DNA from: JANQPX01 sp039197065
GTDB taxonomy: Bacteria; Pseudomonadota; Alphaproteobacteria; Geminicoccales; Geminicoccaceae
Direction: 5' to 3'
DNA length: 64,000 nt
NCBI GenBank assembly: GCA_039197065.1
Contig: JBCCUL010000042.1
Location: forward strand, 1 to 64,000
A model generated the notes under the pieces. That model worked only from the letters and a program-made list of their open reading frames with translations. It made no database searches and was not told where the DNA came from. The position numbers and the translations under genes were made by a program. Positions 33,062-43,528 of the stretch are shown one piece after another; the stretch's first letter is position 1, and each line of letters begins with the position of its first letter.

Positions 33062-33964
33062 CTATTCGGCCGGCATCGAGCGTGCTCGAACGGGCTGCTC
33101 GTTTTCGCTCATCAGGTCGATCAGGCTGTCGAGCAGACCGCCGATGGCGGTTTTGATGCCGTCGAGGGCGCTGTGCAGCCGAAGCTTGTTCTCGTCCATA
33201 TAGAGACCGCGGCGGATCTCGATCTGCAGCGCGTGAATGCCGATATGGGGCTGGCCATAATGAGCGGTGATATGGCCGCCCGCATAGGGTCGGTTGCGGG
33301 TGACCCGAAGCCCTTGGTTGGCGAGACATGCCTCGGCGCGGCTGATGATCGATGCTGCGCAGCTGCTGCCGAAGCGGTCGCCCAGGGCGATGTCGATCAT
33401 CCCTGTCGCCGAGGAACTCTGACTGAGCAGGCCGTTGGCGCTGAAACTCGGCATGGAGTGGCAGTCCAGGAGAAGAACCTGCCCGAAGCGGCTGCGACCC
33501 TCATCAATCAATTGCTGCAGCGCGTGATGATAGGGCCAATAGGCGACGCGCACGCGCCGCTCGACCTCGCCAAGACTTAGACGGGTGCGGTAGATCGGCT
33601 GGCCTGCAATGCGGCTCGGAACCGTGCCGAGCCCGGCTCTGGCCTTGGCGGACTGGCCATTGGCATGGGGAGGAAGCGGTTCATCCAGCAGCTCTTGATC
33701 GAATTCGGAGGCTTCCCGATTGGCGTCGATGAACGCGCGGGCGAAGCGGGCGCGCAGAAGCGGCGCGCCACGGCCAGGCGCCATGTCGACGAGCTGGTCG
33801 ACGAAAGGATCCTCAAGCCGGCGAAGCTGGTTTGGATGCAGGCGCGTTTCGCGCATCAGACAGGGCGGATAGATCTGACCGCTATGCGGGGAGGAGACGA
33901 TCAGCGGCACCGTGCGTCTGGTCGGCCGAAGGATCTCGATGGGTGAGCCAAGCTCGGATGTCAT
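33062..33964 (-). CDS. N-formylglutamate amidohydrolase family protein
   Basis: 300 residues from the ATG at 33964; the upstream extension to 34042 has no site. Landmarks are PLIVSSPHSGQIYPP, DPFVDQLVDMAPGRGAPLLRARFARAFIDANREASEFD, VLLLDCHSMPSF and RPYAGGHITAHYGQPHIGIHALQIEIRRGLYMDE, which match the FGase family that removes formate from N-formylglutamate in histidine breakdown. No hut genes are nearby, so it may act on another N-formyl amino acid. Metal ligands would come from HSGQ and DCHS. Confidence 0.82.
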   Translation of the reverse strand: MTSELGSPIEILRPTRRTVPLIVSSPHSGQIYPPCLMRETRLHPNQLRRLEDPFVDQLVDMAPGRGAPLLRARFARAFIDANREASEFDQELLDEPLPPHANGQSAKARAGLGTVPSRIAGQPIYRTRLSLGEVERRVRVAYWPYHHALQQLIDEGRSRFGQVLLLDCHSMPSFSANGLLSQSSSATGMIDIALGDRFGSSCAASIISRAEACLANQGLRVTRNRPYAGGHITAHYGQPHIGIHALQIEIRRGLYMDENKLRLHSALDGIKTAIGGLLDSLIDLMSENEQPVRARSMPAE

Positions 33965-34244
33965 GAAACTCGCAATCGTCCCCAAAAGGCAGGCAAATCG
34001 GCTTGCTATCGCCGACGGTGCAGGCATCGGCCGAAGACGCAAAAACCGGATGGCTCGCCCGGCGCGAGGATGGCCTCAAAAAGTACCACCAGGGCCGGCC
34101 CGATAGAGCTCTGCACCAGCGAGATCATGACACCATAAGGGAAAGGTGCGGGCAAGAGCATCGCTCTATGCCATGTATCTGCTAAAAATTGGCGCATGAC
34201 ATGGTTGAAATGCGCGCCAATTGGATTTAGGTAGAGGGCGAAGT

Positions 34245-34319
34245 GGGCGCTTAGCTCAGCGGGAGAGCACTACGTTGACATCGTAGGGGTCACTGGTTCA
34301 ATCCCAGTAGCGCCCACCA
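34245..34319 (+). tRNA. tRNA-Val (GAC)
   Basis: A full cloverleaf: acceptor GGGCGCT pairs with AGCGCCC, D-arm GCTC-AGCGGGA-GAGC, anticodon stem CTACG/CGTAG with loop TTGACAT (anticodon GAC), and T-arm CTGG-TTCAATC-CCAG, with the CCA encoded. It is 75 bases long. It decodes GUC and GUU. No integrase or att duplication is seen nearby. Confidence 0.95.
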
Positions 34320-34475
34320 CTTCCCCCTCCGCGATCTAAAGATATTTTGCCGGACGAAGGTTGCGATGATTTGTTCTGCGCCGACGTCACCCATGCATAC
34401 CGGCATCGCACATCGCCGGCGCAAACCGATCAAGCCAAGCACCTAAAGCAAATCGACCGTCCAGCCGGCGGCTGG

Positions 34476-34886
34476 CTAAGTCTGGTCGACTTGGCCGGAG
34501 AGTTTTCTGCGGATGAAGGACCAGGAGATACCGATCGCCATGATCGTCGCCAGGACGAACAGGCCGATCCAGGCCACGGTGCCGTATTCCTGCAAGTTCA
34601 GAATGCCGTAGTCCAGCAGCAACCAGATGATGCCTGCGAAGAACAGGAGGGCGAGGCCGATACCGATGAAGCCGATGGATTCGAATGTCGCCCGGAAATA
34701 GATCACATAGCCGATGATGATGACGGCAGCGATCAGAAGCTTGAGCGGCAGCTGTTCGCCGCGCGTGGCGTCGTCGGTAACCCAGGCCAGGAAATTGTAG
34801 GGGGTCGGATTGTAGGTCCCGAGAACGAGAACAAGGGCGCCCATCCATCGAAGGAGGAAGCCGCTGGCCGTAAGCTTGGTCGCCAT
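34476..34886 (-). CDS. DUF6524-type four-helix membrane protein
   Basis: A 136-residue inner-membrane protein with four predicted helices (FLLRWMGALVLVLG, LKLLIAAVIIIGYVIYF, GFIGIGLALLFFAGIIWLLL, TVAWIGLFVLATIMAIGISWSFI). The N-terminal GFLLRWMGALVLVLGTYNPTPYNF pattern is typical of DUF6524 proteins of alphaproteobacteria, whose function is unknown. It diverges from the racemase-like gene. Confidence 0.7.
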   Translation of the reverse strand: MATKLTASGFLLRWMGALVLVLGTYNPTPYNFLAWVTDDATRGEQLPLKLLIAAVIIIGYVIYFRATFESIGFIGIGLALLFFAGIIWLLLDYGILNLQEYGTVAWIGLFVLATIMAIGISWSFIRRKLSGQVDQT

Positions 34887-35005
34887 GTCGAAAGTGCCAT
34901 TCCTTGGAATGTCGAGATCTGCCAGTCTGTGTGATCAAAGGGAGCGCATTCGTCAATGGTGCGCAGGCCGATTTGGTGGCTAAAGCGCCCTTCCGGAGGC
35001 GGAGC

Positions 35006-35800
35006 ATGACGGTGACAGCGGCATCCGGCGTCGCGAAAAAGGCGCCTTTAACCTTCGAACTGGATCATGGCTTTGCCGCGCGCGGGGCGATCGGGCTGAT
35101 CGTCCTGTCCTCGGACCAGACGATCGAGCATGAGCTTCGGCAATGGCTCGGGATCGAGGGCGTTGCGCTTTATCAGAGCCGTATCCGCAATGACAGCCGG
35201 ATCACGCCTGAGACCCTGAAGGCGATGGAAGCGCGCATCACCGAGGCGACGGACGTCATCCTGCCGGGCGTTGCGCTCGACGTGGTGGCGTTTGCCTGCA
35301 CGTCCGCCTCCATGGTGATCGGCGAGGAGCGGGTGTTCGAGCGGATCCGAGAGGCGCGTCCGGAGGTGAAGACAACGACGCCGATCACGGCGGTTTTTGC
35401 AGCGCTTGACGCGCTCCAAGCCAAGCGCATCGCGCTGCTCACGCCCTATCGAGACGACGTCAATCAGCAGATCCGCCGCTATATCGAGGCGCGCGGCGTC
35501 AAGGTTCCGGCGATGGCGTCGTTTGAAGAGGAGGACGATCGTCACGTCTGCCGGATCAGCGAGGCCTCGATCAAGGCGGCGGCGATCGAGCTTGGCCAGG
35601 CCTCCGACGTGGAGGCGGTGGTGATTTCCTGCACCGCCCTTCGAACCCGAGGCGTGATCGGCGAGATCGAAACGGCGCTTGAGAAGCCGGTGACCTCCAG
35701 CAACCATGCGCTGGGCTGGCATTGTCTCCGGCTCGCCGGTATTGATGAGCGCTGCGAGCGCGCCGGTCGGTTATATCAGCTCGATTTGCCTGAGGCCTGA
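35006..35800 (+). CDS. Asp/Glu racemase-superfamily protein (maleate isomerase-like)
   Basis: 264 residues from the ATG at 35006, with GGAGG eight bases before. Two cysteine motifs in the expected places, VAFACTSASMV and VVISCTALRTRG, together with ITAVFAALDAL and RIALLTPYRDDVNQQIRRY, place it with maleate cis-trans isomerases and arylmalonate decarboxylases, which use a Cys pair without a cofactor. The substrate is probably a C4 dicarboxylate or a substituted malonate. It is followed 27 bases later by oligopeptidase B, with no obvious metabolic link. Confidence 0.78.
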   Translation: MTVTAASGVAKKAPLTFELDHGFAARGAIGLIVLSSDQTIEHELRQWLGIEGVALYQSRIRNDSRITPETLKAMEARITEATDVILPGVALDVVAFACTSASMVIGEERVFERIREARPEVKTTTPITAVFAALDALQAKRIALLTPYRDDVNQQIRRYIEARGVKVPAMASFEEEDDRHVCRISEASIKAAAIELGQASDVEAVVISCTALRTRGVIGEIETALEKPVTSSNHALGWHCLRLAGIDERCERAGRLYQLDLPEA

Positions 35801-35827
35801 TAGAGAAAAGACGCCGAGAGGACCCCC

Positions 35828-37915
35828 ATGAGACCGCCTGTTGCCAAGACCGTCGCATCTGAGACCGAGATCCATGGCCAGCGTCGACGCGATGACTATG
35901 CCTGGCTGAAGACGAAGGACGATCTGGAGGTCATCGCCTATCTCGAGGCGGAGAACGCCTATACCGAGCATGAGATGGCGCATACCGAGGCGCTGCAGCA
36001 GACGCTCTATAAGGAGATGGTCGGGCGCATTCAGGAGACCGATCTCTCCGTGCCCGTCAGGATCGATTCGTACCTTTACTACTCGCGCACCGAAGAGGGC
36101 CGGCAATATCCGATCTACTGCAGAAAGCCCGGCGACGACGGCGAAGAGCAGGTGCTTCTCGACCTGAACGCGGAGGCCCAGGGCCATGACTATCTTTCGC
36201 TCGGCCTGTTCGAGGTCAGCCCGGATCATCGCTTGCTGGCCTACGCCCTCGATACATCAGGCGCCGAAAGCTATACGCTCCGCTTCAAAAACCTTGAGCG
36301 TGGTACGCTCCTGGACGATTTGATCGAAGGCGTTTCCTATGGGCTGGAATGGGCGAACGACAGCCGGACGGTCTTCTACACGGTCGAGGATCACGCCAAG
36401 CGGCCGTTTCGCCTGCTTCGCCACGAGCTCGGCCAGTCCGGGGATGACCCCGTCATCTTCGAGGAGCCGGACGAGCTTTTTCGGGTCGGGTTATCCAAGA
36501 CCAAGGACCACGCGTTTCTCGTCCTGCGCATCGCCAGCATCGAGACGTCCGAATGCCGCCTGCTGGATGCCGATCTCGGCGAGTCCACATTCCGTCTCAT
36601 GGAGCCGCGCGAAAAGGGCCATCGTTACAGCGTCGAGCATCGGGATGGGCTCCTTTACATCCTGAGCAATCGCGACGCCCCGAATTTCAGGCTGATGACC
36701 GTGCCCGTAGCCTCGCCTGCGGAGGCGCACTGGCGGGAGATGCTTGCCCATGATCCCGGCATCATGCTGATGGGCCTCGACATGTTCGAGGACTTTCTGG
36801 CGATCTATGAGCGCCGAAGCGGCCTCCGCTCCATCCGCGTCCTGGCGTTCGATGACCAGAGTGAAGGGGCCAGCGCCTCGTCCGCGCCGGCGGGGCATGA
36901 GGTGACGTTCGACGAGCCGGTCTTCACGGTGAGCGGCGGCCGGAATCCGATGTATCGGAGCCGCACCTTGCGGTTCAGCTACACCTCGCTCACCACGCCC
37001 GCCTCGGTCTACGATTACGATATGGTGACCAGGGAGCGCGAGCTCTTGAAGCGTCAGCCCGTGCTCGGCGATTTTGATCGCGACGCTTACGAGAGCGAGC
37101 GCCTGTTCGTCACCGCCGAGGACGGCGCCAAGATCCCGGTTTCGCTCGTCTACCGGAAGGGCCTGGAGCGCGACGGCGGCGCTCCCTGCCTCCTCTACGG
37201 CTACGGCGCCTATGGCATGTCCATGGATCCGCGCTTTTCCAGCCACCGCCTCTCGCTCCTAGATCGCGGCATGGTCTACGCCATCGCCCATATCAGAGGC
37301 GGCCAGGAGATGGGCCGGCAATGGTATGACCATGGCAAATTCCTGAACAAGAAGAACAGTTTCCTGGACTTCATCGCCGCTGGCCAGGCGCTGATCGAGG
37401 GCGGCTATACCGGGAGCGATCGCCTCGCCATCATGGGCGGCAGTGCGGGCGGCCTTCTGGTCGGCGCCGTCCTCAACATGGCGCCCGGCCTTGCGAAGGC
37501 CGCGGTCGCCAAGGTGCCGTTCGTGGATGTCATCAACACCATGCTCGACGAGACCCTGCCGCTGACCGTCCCGGAATATGAAGAGTGGGGCAACCCGAAC
37601 GACCCAGGCTATTTCGACTACATCTTGAGCTACTCGCCCTATGACAATGTCGAGGCGAAGGACTATCCCCAAATTCTGGTAACCGCCGGCCTGAACGACC
37701 CGCGCGTGCATTACTGGGAACCGGCGAAATGGACGGCCAAGCTGCGCGCCACCAAGACCGACGGCAATCGCCTGCTCTTGAAGACCAATATGGGCGCAGG
37801 GCATGGCGGCGCTTCCGGGCGCTATGATGCGCTGAAGGAACTGGCATTCGATTACGCGTTCATTTTGGAGACACTTGGCGTGACTGAAAGCGAGGACGTC
37901 GCCGACCGGGATTAG
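35828..37915 (+). CDS. ptrB: oligopeptidase B (protease II, S9A)
   Basis: A 695-residue prolyl-oligopeptidase-family serine peptidase. The N-terminus HGQRRRDDYAWLKTKDD and the beta-propeller to about residue 400 are typical. The catalytic domain has YGAYGMSMDPRFS, HIRGGQEMGRQWYDHGK, the nucleophile elbow MGGSAGGLL (Ser near 539), LNDPRVHYWEPAKW (Asp) and GAGHGGASGRYD (His). It cleaves after Lys or Arg in short peptides and is cytoplasmic, with no signal peptide. The length is normal for the family. Confidence 0.9.
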   Translation: MRPPVAKTVASETEIHGQRRRDDYAWLKTKDDLEVIAYLEAENAYTEHEMAHTEALQQTLYKEMVGRIQETDLSVPVRIDSYLYYSRTEEGRQYPIYCRKPGDDGEEQVLLDLNAEAQGHDYLSLGLFEVSPDHRLLAYALDTSGAESYTLRFKNLERGTLLDDLIEGVSYGLEWANDSRTVFYTVEDHAKRPFRLLRHELGQSGDDPVIFEEPDELFRVGLSKTKDHAFLVLRIASIETSECRLLDADLGESTFRLMEPREKGHRYSVEHRDGLLYILSNRDAPNFRLMTVPVASPAEAHWREMLAHDPGIMLMGLDMFEDFLAIYERRSGLRSIRVLAFDDQSEGASASSAPAGHEVTFDEPVFTVSGGRNPMYRSRTLRFSYTSLTTPASVYDYDMVTRERELLKRQPVLGDFDRDAYESERLFVTAEDGAKIPVSLVYRKGLERDGGAPCLLYGYGAYGMSMDPRFSSHRLSLLDRGMVYAIAHIRGGQEMGRQWYDHGKFLNKKNSFLDFIAAGQALIEGGYTGSDRLAIMGGSAGGLLVGAVLNMAPGLAKAAVAKVPFVDVINTMLDETLPLTVPEYEEWGNPNDPGYFDYILSYSPYDNVEAKDYPQILVTAGLNDPRVHYWEPAKWTAKLRATKTDGNRLLLKTNMGAGHGGASGRYDALKELAFDYAFILETLGVTESEDVADRD

Positions 37916-38226
37916 CGATGATTGCCGATGATGGTTCGGATGTCTGGTACCCGTCTCGCGTCGCCAAGGCGGAAACTAGTTCGCTGGACCCGCCAACGGG
38001 CAAGCCGGGCCGACGTGCCATTTACTTATAGAAAGCGGACGCTATCCGATCGACTCTGGCGCGTAGAATTGACCCGAATCCGCCTGAGCAAAAGACTAGC
38101 GCAACAGCCCTTCAGCAACTGATCGCATCACAGGAAACACTGGTATTGCGGCGGCGATTTCTCCTGGATTGCCGCCACTTGGCTTGCGGGACAGGACGAT
38201 CGACGGGCGAGAGGGGCTCAACCTCA
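37916..38226. other. intergenic stretch without a supported gene
   Basis: A 311-base gap between two convergent genes. I see no promoter, hairpin element or coding pattern worth naming. Confidence 0.5.
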
Positions 38227-38523
38227 TCAGATCACGATGCTAACCACGAGAAGCCAGCCCATGAGCATCGCCGCCGAGCCGCCGGTGAAGATCGTTTCGG
38301 TTCTAAGAATCTTTTGGTGCTTGTCGAGTTCGGCCTGATCAAAAACGGCCCTGACGATACTTGCCGATGTCCCGTCGTCATCCGCGGAACTACGCTTGTC
38401 TGCGGAATAGGTTTTGAACTCCTTGATGACACGATGCAAGCGTAGGAGCTGTACGCAGCAGAAGACTGCGGCCAGCATGGCGGAGGCAATCAGCACCAGG
38501 TGCAACAATGTCAGGTTAGACAT
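38227..38523 (-). CDS. small two-helix membrane protein
   Basis: 98 residues from the ATG at 38523, which overlaps the last eight bases of the glycosyltransferase gene. One hydrophobic segment lies at each end (LLHLVLIASAMLAAVFCCVQLL and AAMLMGWLLVVSIVI), with a charged cytoplasmic or periplasmic loop between them. No family is recognised. The overlap with the glycosyltransferase implies a shared role, perhaps membrane anchoring of a saccharide-synthesis step. Confidence 0.55.
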   Translation of the reverse strand: MSNLTLLHLVLIASAMLAAVFCCVQLLRLHRVIKEFKTYSADKRSSADDDGTSASIVRAVFDQAELDKHQKILRTETIFTGGSAAMLMGWLLVVSIVI

Positions 38524-39625
38524 GAGATGAGGATGGCATTGCAGGTTGCCTGTGTTCTCGCGCAGGTGCGGCATCGTTGTCGGCAGCAGGTTTTTTCCTC
38601 TGGCCGATGGTCGCAAGCTCCGTGATCCAATTCAGCCGCTTGCCGGGAATAAACCGCTGTTCCACCAGGACGGCAGCAAGCTTTCGCGGCGCGATGGTGA
38701 CCGCCATCATCCAAAAGAGGCGAAACAGTCGCTGGCTCAGGCTGTGCGGTGCCTGCCACGCTGCCTTTATCGCGAGGCCCGCGACCCCGAGCAGCCGGCG
38801 CGGCTCGTCATCCTTGGCTTTCGCAAGCTTTTCGACCACCAGCGCATATTCCTGATACTTCAGGTCATGGTCGAGGACGTCATCGGCGATGACGCTGCCT
38901 TTGGTGAGATAATGCTCTTTCACGAAGGCGACACGCGCCTGACTATGCCGGAGATAGTCCGTGAACTTGTCGACGTTTAGATGGCTTTGCGCGAAATCGT
39001 TGCTGCCGTGGATCCGGTAGCTGCCCAGCTGCAGGTTCAATGAGATCACATCGCCATAGAGCGGAGCGATACCGTTAAGCTCTCCATCGAAGCCATTGCG
39101 CCTGGGCAGGAGGGGAAGGGCAATCGTCAGAAAATGCCGGTCGTATGCATTGCCGCTGGTCGGCGAGTCGGGATAAGACCCCGTCCGCATCATCTCCACA
39201 CGCACCGTTTCTGGCGTCATCTGCTCAGCGAATTTCGGAAAGACGTTGCCGTCGGCGACACCGTTCTCGTCGATCACGGCGAGACAATATTGCACCTTCG
39301 ACACGCCTTCCCGCCAAGCTCCGGCGACCTTGCGTGCCGCATCCGGCTCTAGCAAATCGTCCGAATCCAAAAAGATCACGATGTCATGGACGGCGAGCGC
39401 CAGGGCATTGCGGCAAGCGGCGACCTGTCCTTGATTCCGCTGGAACAAGGCCTCGATACGCTGGCCAAACCCTTTGATGATATCCTGGGACTTGTCGGGC
39501 GAGCCGTCGTCGACGACGATCACCTGAATGAGGCTATGGTCCTGAGCCAGTGCACTCTCGATGGTCGCTTCGACGAATTGCTCGTGGTTATATGAGTCAA
39601 TGATGATGCTGACGCCGCGGGTCAC
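38516..39625 (-). CDS. family 2 glycosyltransferase
   Basis: About 369 residues, starting at GTG 39625 with GAGGA five bases before. The GT-A fold opens with GVSIIIDSYNHEQFVEATIESALAQ, VIVVDDGSPDKSQDI and the DxD-type motif IVIFLDSDDLLEPDAARKV. After about residue 130 come a MRTGSYPDSPTSGNAYDRHFL segment and a basic C-terminal half. It probably adds a sugar to an envelope polysaccharide or lipid. No other polysaccharide genes are nearby except the small membrane protein that overlaps its end. Confidence 0.78.
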   Translation of the reverse strand: MTRGVSIIIDSYNHEQFVEATIESALAQDHSLIQVIVVDDGSPDKSQDIIKGFGQRIEALFQRNQGQVAACRNALALAVHDIVIFLDSDDLLEPDAARKVAGAWREGVSKVQYCLAVIDENGVADGNVFPKFAEQMTPETVRVEMMRTGSYPDSPTSGNAYDRHFLTIALPLLPRRNGFDGELNGIAPLYGDVISLNLQLGSYRIHGSNDFAQSHLNVDKFTDYLRHSQARVAFVKEHYLTKGSVIADDVLDHDLKYQEYALVVEKLAKAKDDEPRRLLGVAGLAIKAAWQAPHSLSQRLFRLFWMMAVTIAPRKLAAVLVEQRFIPGKRLNWITELATIGQRKKPAADNDAAPAREHRQPAMPSSSHV

Positions 39626-39889
39626 TGTTTTCCTCACCAATCTGATTTGGGTAATTTTATTGATATTTGAACCTAATTAAAAATATTTGATCTCCGATAG
39701 GCTCATATCAAGAGGAAGATCACGGAAAGCATCTGGTTTGACGTTTTGCCGGGTCACTGTGGCACCAAAGGACCAGTCGGATGATGTGCGGAATCATGTG
39801 GACGACGTAATGGCGCGAAACCGACCGATGCGGATCTACAAAAGGCTAGGGAATCTTTGCTAGCCGTTAATGCTGCAAAGACTGTTGCA

Positions 39890-39926
39890 TCGATAGAAAA
39901 TCTACCTATAGTTGATTTTCTATCGA
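39890..39926. promoter_or_regulatory. perfect 13-bp inverted repeat before the CtrA-like gene
   Basis: TCGATAGAAAATC at 39890-39902 is repeated as GATTTTCTATCGA at 39914-39926 with an 11-base spacer (TACCTATAGTT). It ends 22 bases before the regulator ATG. There is no T-run on either side, so it is not a terminator. It is a candidate operator or 5'-UTR hairpin controlling the regulator. The rest of the 39626-39889 gap is AT-rich and presumably holds divergent promoters. Confidence 0.6.
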
Positions 39927-39948
39927 AAAAGATTTCCACGAGGTTTCC

Positions 39949-40779
<831 letters not shown>

Positions 40780-40819
40780 TCATTCAGATTGATGAGGCTG
40801 TTGCCCATCGGCCACGACC

Positions 40820-40862
40820 AAGCGGGCCATGGGAATGTTCACGCTATGGCCCCGCTTTGATT
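40820..40862 (+). terminator. probable terminator after the CtrA-like gene
   Basis: AAGCGGGCCAT (40820-40830) pairs with ATGGCCCCGCTT (40846-40857) with one bulged G, followed by a short T-rich stretch. It lies 41 bases after the regulator stop. Confidence 0.55.
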
Positions 40863-41176
40863 TCCAGCGACTTTTAGCATAATCTTATCAGCTAGCTCTG
40901 TTTTGGTCGTGTCTCAGTTGGCACGGCCGCTTTGTTGTCTGCTCTGACGCATCGATCCAAAGCAGACCGATCCGGTCCTTCGGGAAGAATCGATGCCAAT
41001 GAATAAGCTGGTGCTTCATCGATCTAGTCTTGCAAAGCCTTTGGCGCACCAGGTCGTAGTTTCGATGACCAGGCGAGGATGCTCCTCTGCGGAAGCGTAA
41101 CGAGCTTTTTCCGCGGCGTTTATCTCCCTTCGGATCCGATGGTTCGACGGAGGAAGGAGACGCCGAGCCGGCCTCG

Positions 41177-43420
41177 GTGCATGAGGCCGGCGACGAGCCG
41201 GATGCGCTCTCCGGCCTGAGGGAGGGCGATCATGCCTCCGGCTATGAAGATGGTGAGCTTCCGGATGACCAAGGCCTCACCGACTTCGACGAGGGCGCTG
41301 ATCCGGACAACGCCGAAGCTGCCTTCGACGATCCCAGAGAGGACACCGTTTTTCTGGCGCCGAGGCGTGATTTCTCGCCGGCCGGCATGGCGCGCGACCA
41401 AGGGGCCGACGCCGATATCGAAAGCCCTTTTGCAGAAGTTTCGAGCAAGCCCCGCGCCGAGCTCATGTCGCCGATACGACAGCCTGATGCTGCGCTGGAG
41501 CGCTCAGACCGGCCCGTCGAGGCGGACGCGCCGCCCGATGAAATCATGCCGGTGGTCGAGAGGCCCGTCCCCAGGAAAGAGCCGCCGCCTGCATTATCGC
41601 TGATTGCCGATCTTCCCGGCGACGAACCTGGCGCTGATCAGCCTTCTTCCGAGCCGCCGACCACGACCGCACGCCAAGCCCTGCCGCTCGACGATCCGAC
41701 GCTGATAAGGCCTCGCCCGGTGTGGCAGACGCCGACCAAGGAGTCCGGCGGGTTGCCGTCCGGCCTGCGACGAAGGCCTCTGCTTGCTGACGCGAACAGC
41801 GGCCTCTCGTCGAGCGATCGGCCATCCGCCGATCCCGCCGCTGCCGAAGCATCCCAGCCGCTTTCGCCTCCCGTGGTTCCTCCATTCACCGAAGCGGACG
41901 AGGCGTTTCCGAGACGGCGGCCGGTGGGTGTCGTTCTGCCGAGAGCGGAAACATCTCCTGAAGCACCGCCGCCACCCGCCCGCCCGCGCCTCGCATTCCT
42001 GGCGGCGAAACGTGCAGGCGGCACACTGCTCACAGGGCTTGGAGCGGCCTGGGTCATCTATTCCGGAAAATGTCTGGCGCTCCAGGCCTGGCTTTCCAAA
42101 CGTGCTGTGTCGGCATTGAGCCAGGCGCGACCGCTCGTGTCTTCATCGGGGACGGCCTCGTTACGTCTTGCGGCGGGCGTTGCTCAAAGGGTTCGAGCCG
42201 GCGGTGCCGGGGCTTGGAATGCGTTGAGGCTCGTTGCACCGCACGCCCTTGCCGTCGCAAGAACGACGCTTTCTTCGCTCCAGAATGCTGGCGCTCATGC
42301 TATCGCCGCCACCGGTCAATTGTCCGCCTTCGTGCCCACGGCGTTCGGTGGCTTGAGCTCGAAGGTCGAGCATTGGATGGCTGCGCGCGCGGAACAGCGG
42401 GCGGAGAAGCGTGCAAAAGCGGTTGAGGCGGCCAAAGCTGCCAAGGTCGCCAAGGTCATCCAGGCCGCCGAGCGACTGAAAGCGCAGGCGCGCGCCGCGG
42501 CAACGCCGCTTGAGGCGGCCAGCCGCCCCCTGCCGGCGTCGAAGGTCTTCGAGCCGCCATCGGTCACCACGGCGGCAGCCTCTCGATTCCGATCCAGGAC
42601 GCCGCCGCCGCCGAAGCCCATCGAGCTGCCCGCGACACCGAAGCCTGCGGCTGAAGCCGTCCGCCAGCCGAAGGCCTATCCCTCAAAAGGCCTAGGCATG
42701 CCGAAGGCCGCGTGGGCAGGTTTGGCTGCCGCATCGGTCGTCTTCCTGGTCGCAGCTGTCGCCGTCGGCCCAAGGATCTTGCCGGCGCGCGCCGGCTTGA
42801 CCGTCCCCATCCCCGAAAAGCCGCTGATCGGCGCCCTGCCGCCGAATGGGCCTAAGGATCTGGCGAGAGGCCTTGCAAACGCAGCCTCCGATCAATCCTC
42901 GGGATTGGAAGCGGCGCTGTCTCTTCCCGAGCTCAAGGATCCGATCAAGGAGATGGTCGCTTATGTCGAAGCAGAAAAAGCGCCCGCACCGGCCGTCGAT
43001 CCCACATCGCCGGTCCTGGCGAGAGCAAGGGGCGAAGAGGGGCTAAGCCAATTCGCCCTTGCCGCCGAGGTCGTCGGTCTCGGGAAACTGATGGAGCCTG
43101 GTGAAGACTACACGATTTTCGCGCCGAGCGATCAGGCATTCGCTGGCCTCGCCGTGGGCGAGTTCGAGAGGCTCCTCGATCCTTCCGGCCATGAACGCCT
43201 GCTGACCTTGCTGAGCCATCATGTCCTGCCCGTGCGTTTGCGCGCAGATCGTCTGCAAGGTGACGTTCTTGAGTATACGTCGCTCGCCGGCGAGGCGTTC
43301 AGGATCGATGCCACAGCCGCGATCAATGTCGGCGGCGCCGGCCTGATTGGACCCGGCCTTGAGGCGGAGAACGGCGTTCTGCATGTCATCGACCGGGTCC
43401 TCCCGGTCACGGCACCTTGA
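41177..43420 (+). CDS. membrane protein with proline-rich region and C-terminal FAS1 domain
   Basis: 747 residues from the GTG at 41177. The frame stays coding-like upstream to about 41070 (LFPRRLSPFGSDGSTEE) without an ATG, so the true start is uncertain. Residues 1-270 are acidic, proline-rich and probably disordered. A hydrophobic stretch lies near 278-300 and an Ala/Lys/Glu helical region (about 403-450) precedes a clear membrane segment near 512-534 (AAWAGLAAASVVFLVAAVAVG). A FAS1 (fasciclin) domain follows at about 622-745, with YTIFAPSDQAFAGL and LLSHHVLPVRLRADRL. So a long cytoplasmic part is tethered to a periplasmic adhesion-type domain. I know no named family with this order. Confidence 0.7.
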   Translation: MHEAGDEPDALSGLREGDHASGYEDGELPDDQGLTDFDEGADPDNAEAAFDDPREDTVFLAPRRDFSPAGMARDQGADADIESPFAEVSSKPRAELMSPIRQPDAALERSDRPVEADAPPDEIMPVVERPVPRKEPPPALSLIADLPGDEPGADQPSSEPPTTTARQALPLDDPTLIRPRPVWQTPTKESGGLPSGLRRRPLLADANSGLSSSDRPSADPAAAEASQPLSPPVVPPFTEADEAFPRRRPVGVVLPRAETSPEAPPPPARPRLAFLAAKRAGGTLLTGLGAAWVIYSGKCLALQAWLSKRAVSALSQARPLVSSSGTASLRLAAGVAQRVRAGGAGAWNALRLVAPHALAVARTTLSSLQNAGAHAIAATGQLSAFVPTAFGGLSSKVEHWMAARAEQRAEKRAKAVEAAKAAKVAKVIQAAERLKAQARAAATPLEAASRPLPASKVFEPPSVTTAAASRFRSRTPPPPKPIELPATPKPAAEAVRQPKAYPSKGLGMPKAAWAGLAAASVVFLVAAVAVGPRILPARAGLTVPIPEKPLIGALPPNGPKDLARGLANAASDQSSGLEAALSLPELKDPIKEMVAYVEAEKAPAPAVDPTSPVLARARGEEGLSQFALAAEVVGLGKLMEPGEDYTIFAPSDQAFAGLAVGEFERLLDPSGHERLLTLLSHHVLPVRLRADRLQGDVLEYTSLAGEAFRIDATAAINVGGAGLIGPGLEAENGVLHVIDRVLPVTAP

Positions 43421-43528
43421 GCGCCGAGCCTTTTCCTTGATCAAGATCCGGAATGGTGACAACGTGACTACAAAGCCGACCGTAACCATGCGGCGCTTTC
43501 GAATGTTGTAATCAGGGAGATAACTATA

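Noticed and set aside
34245..34319. tRNA-Val as an attachment site of an integrated element
   Set aside because: No integrase gene and no direct repeat of the tRNA 3' end was found in the window.
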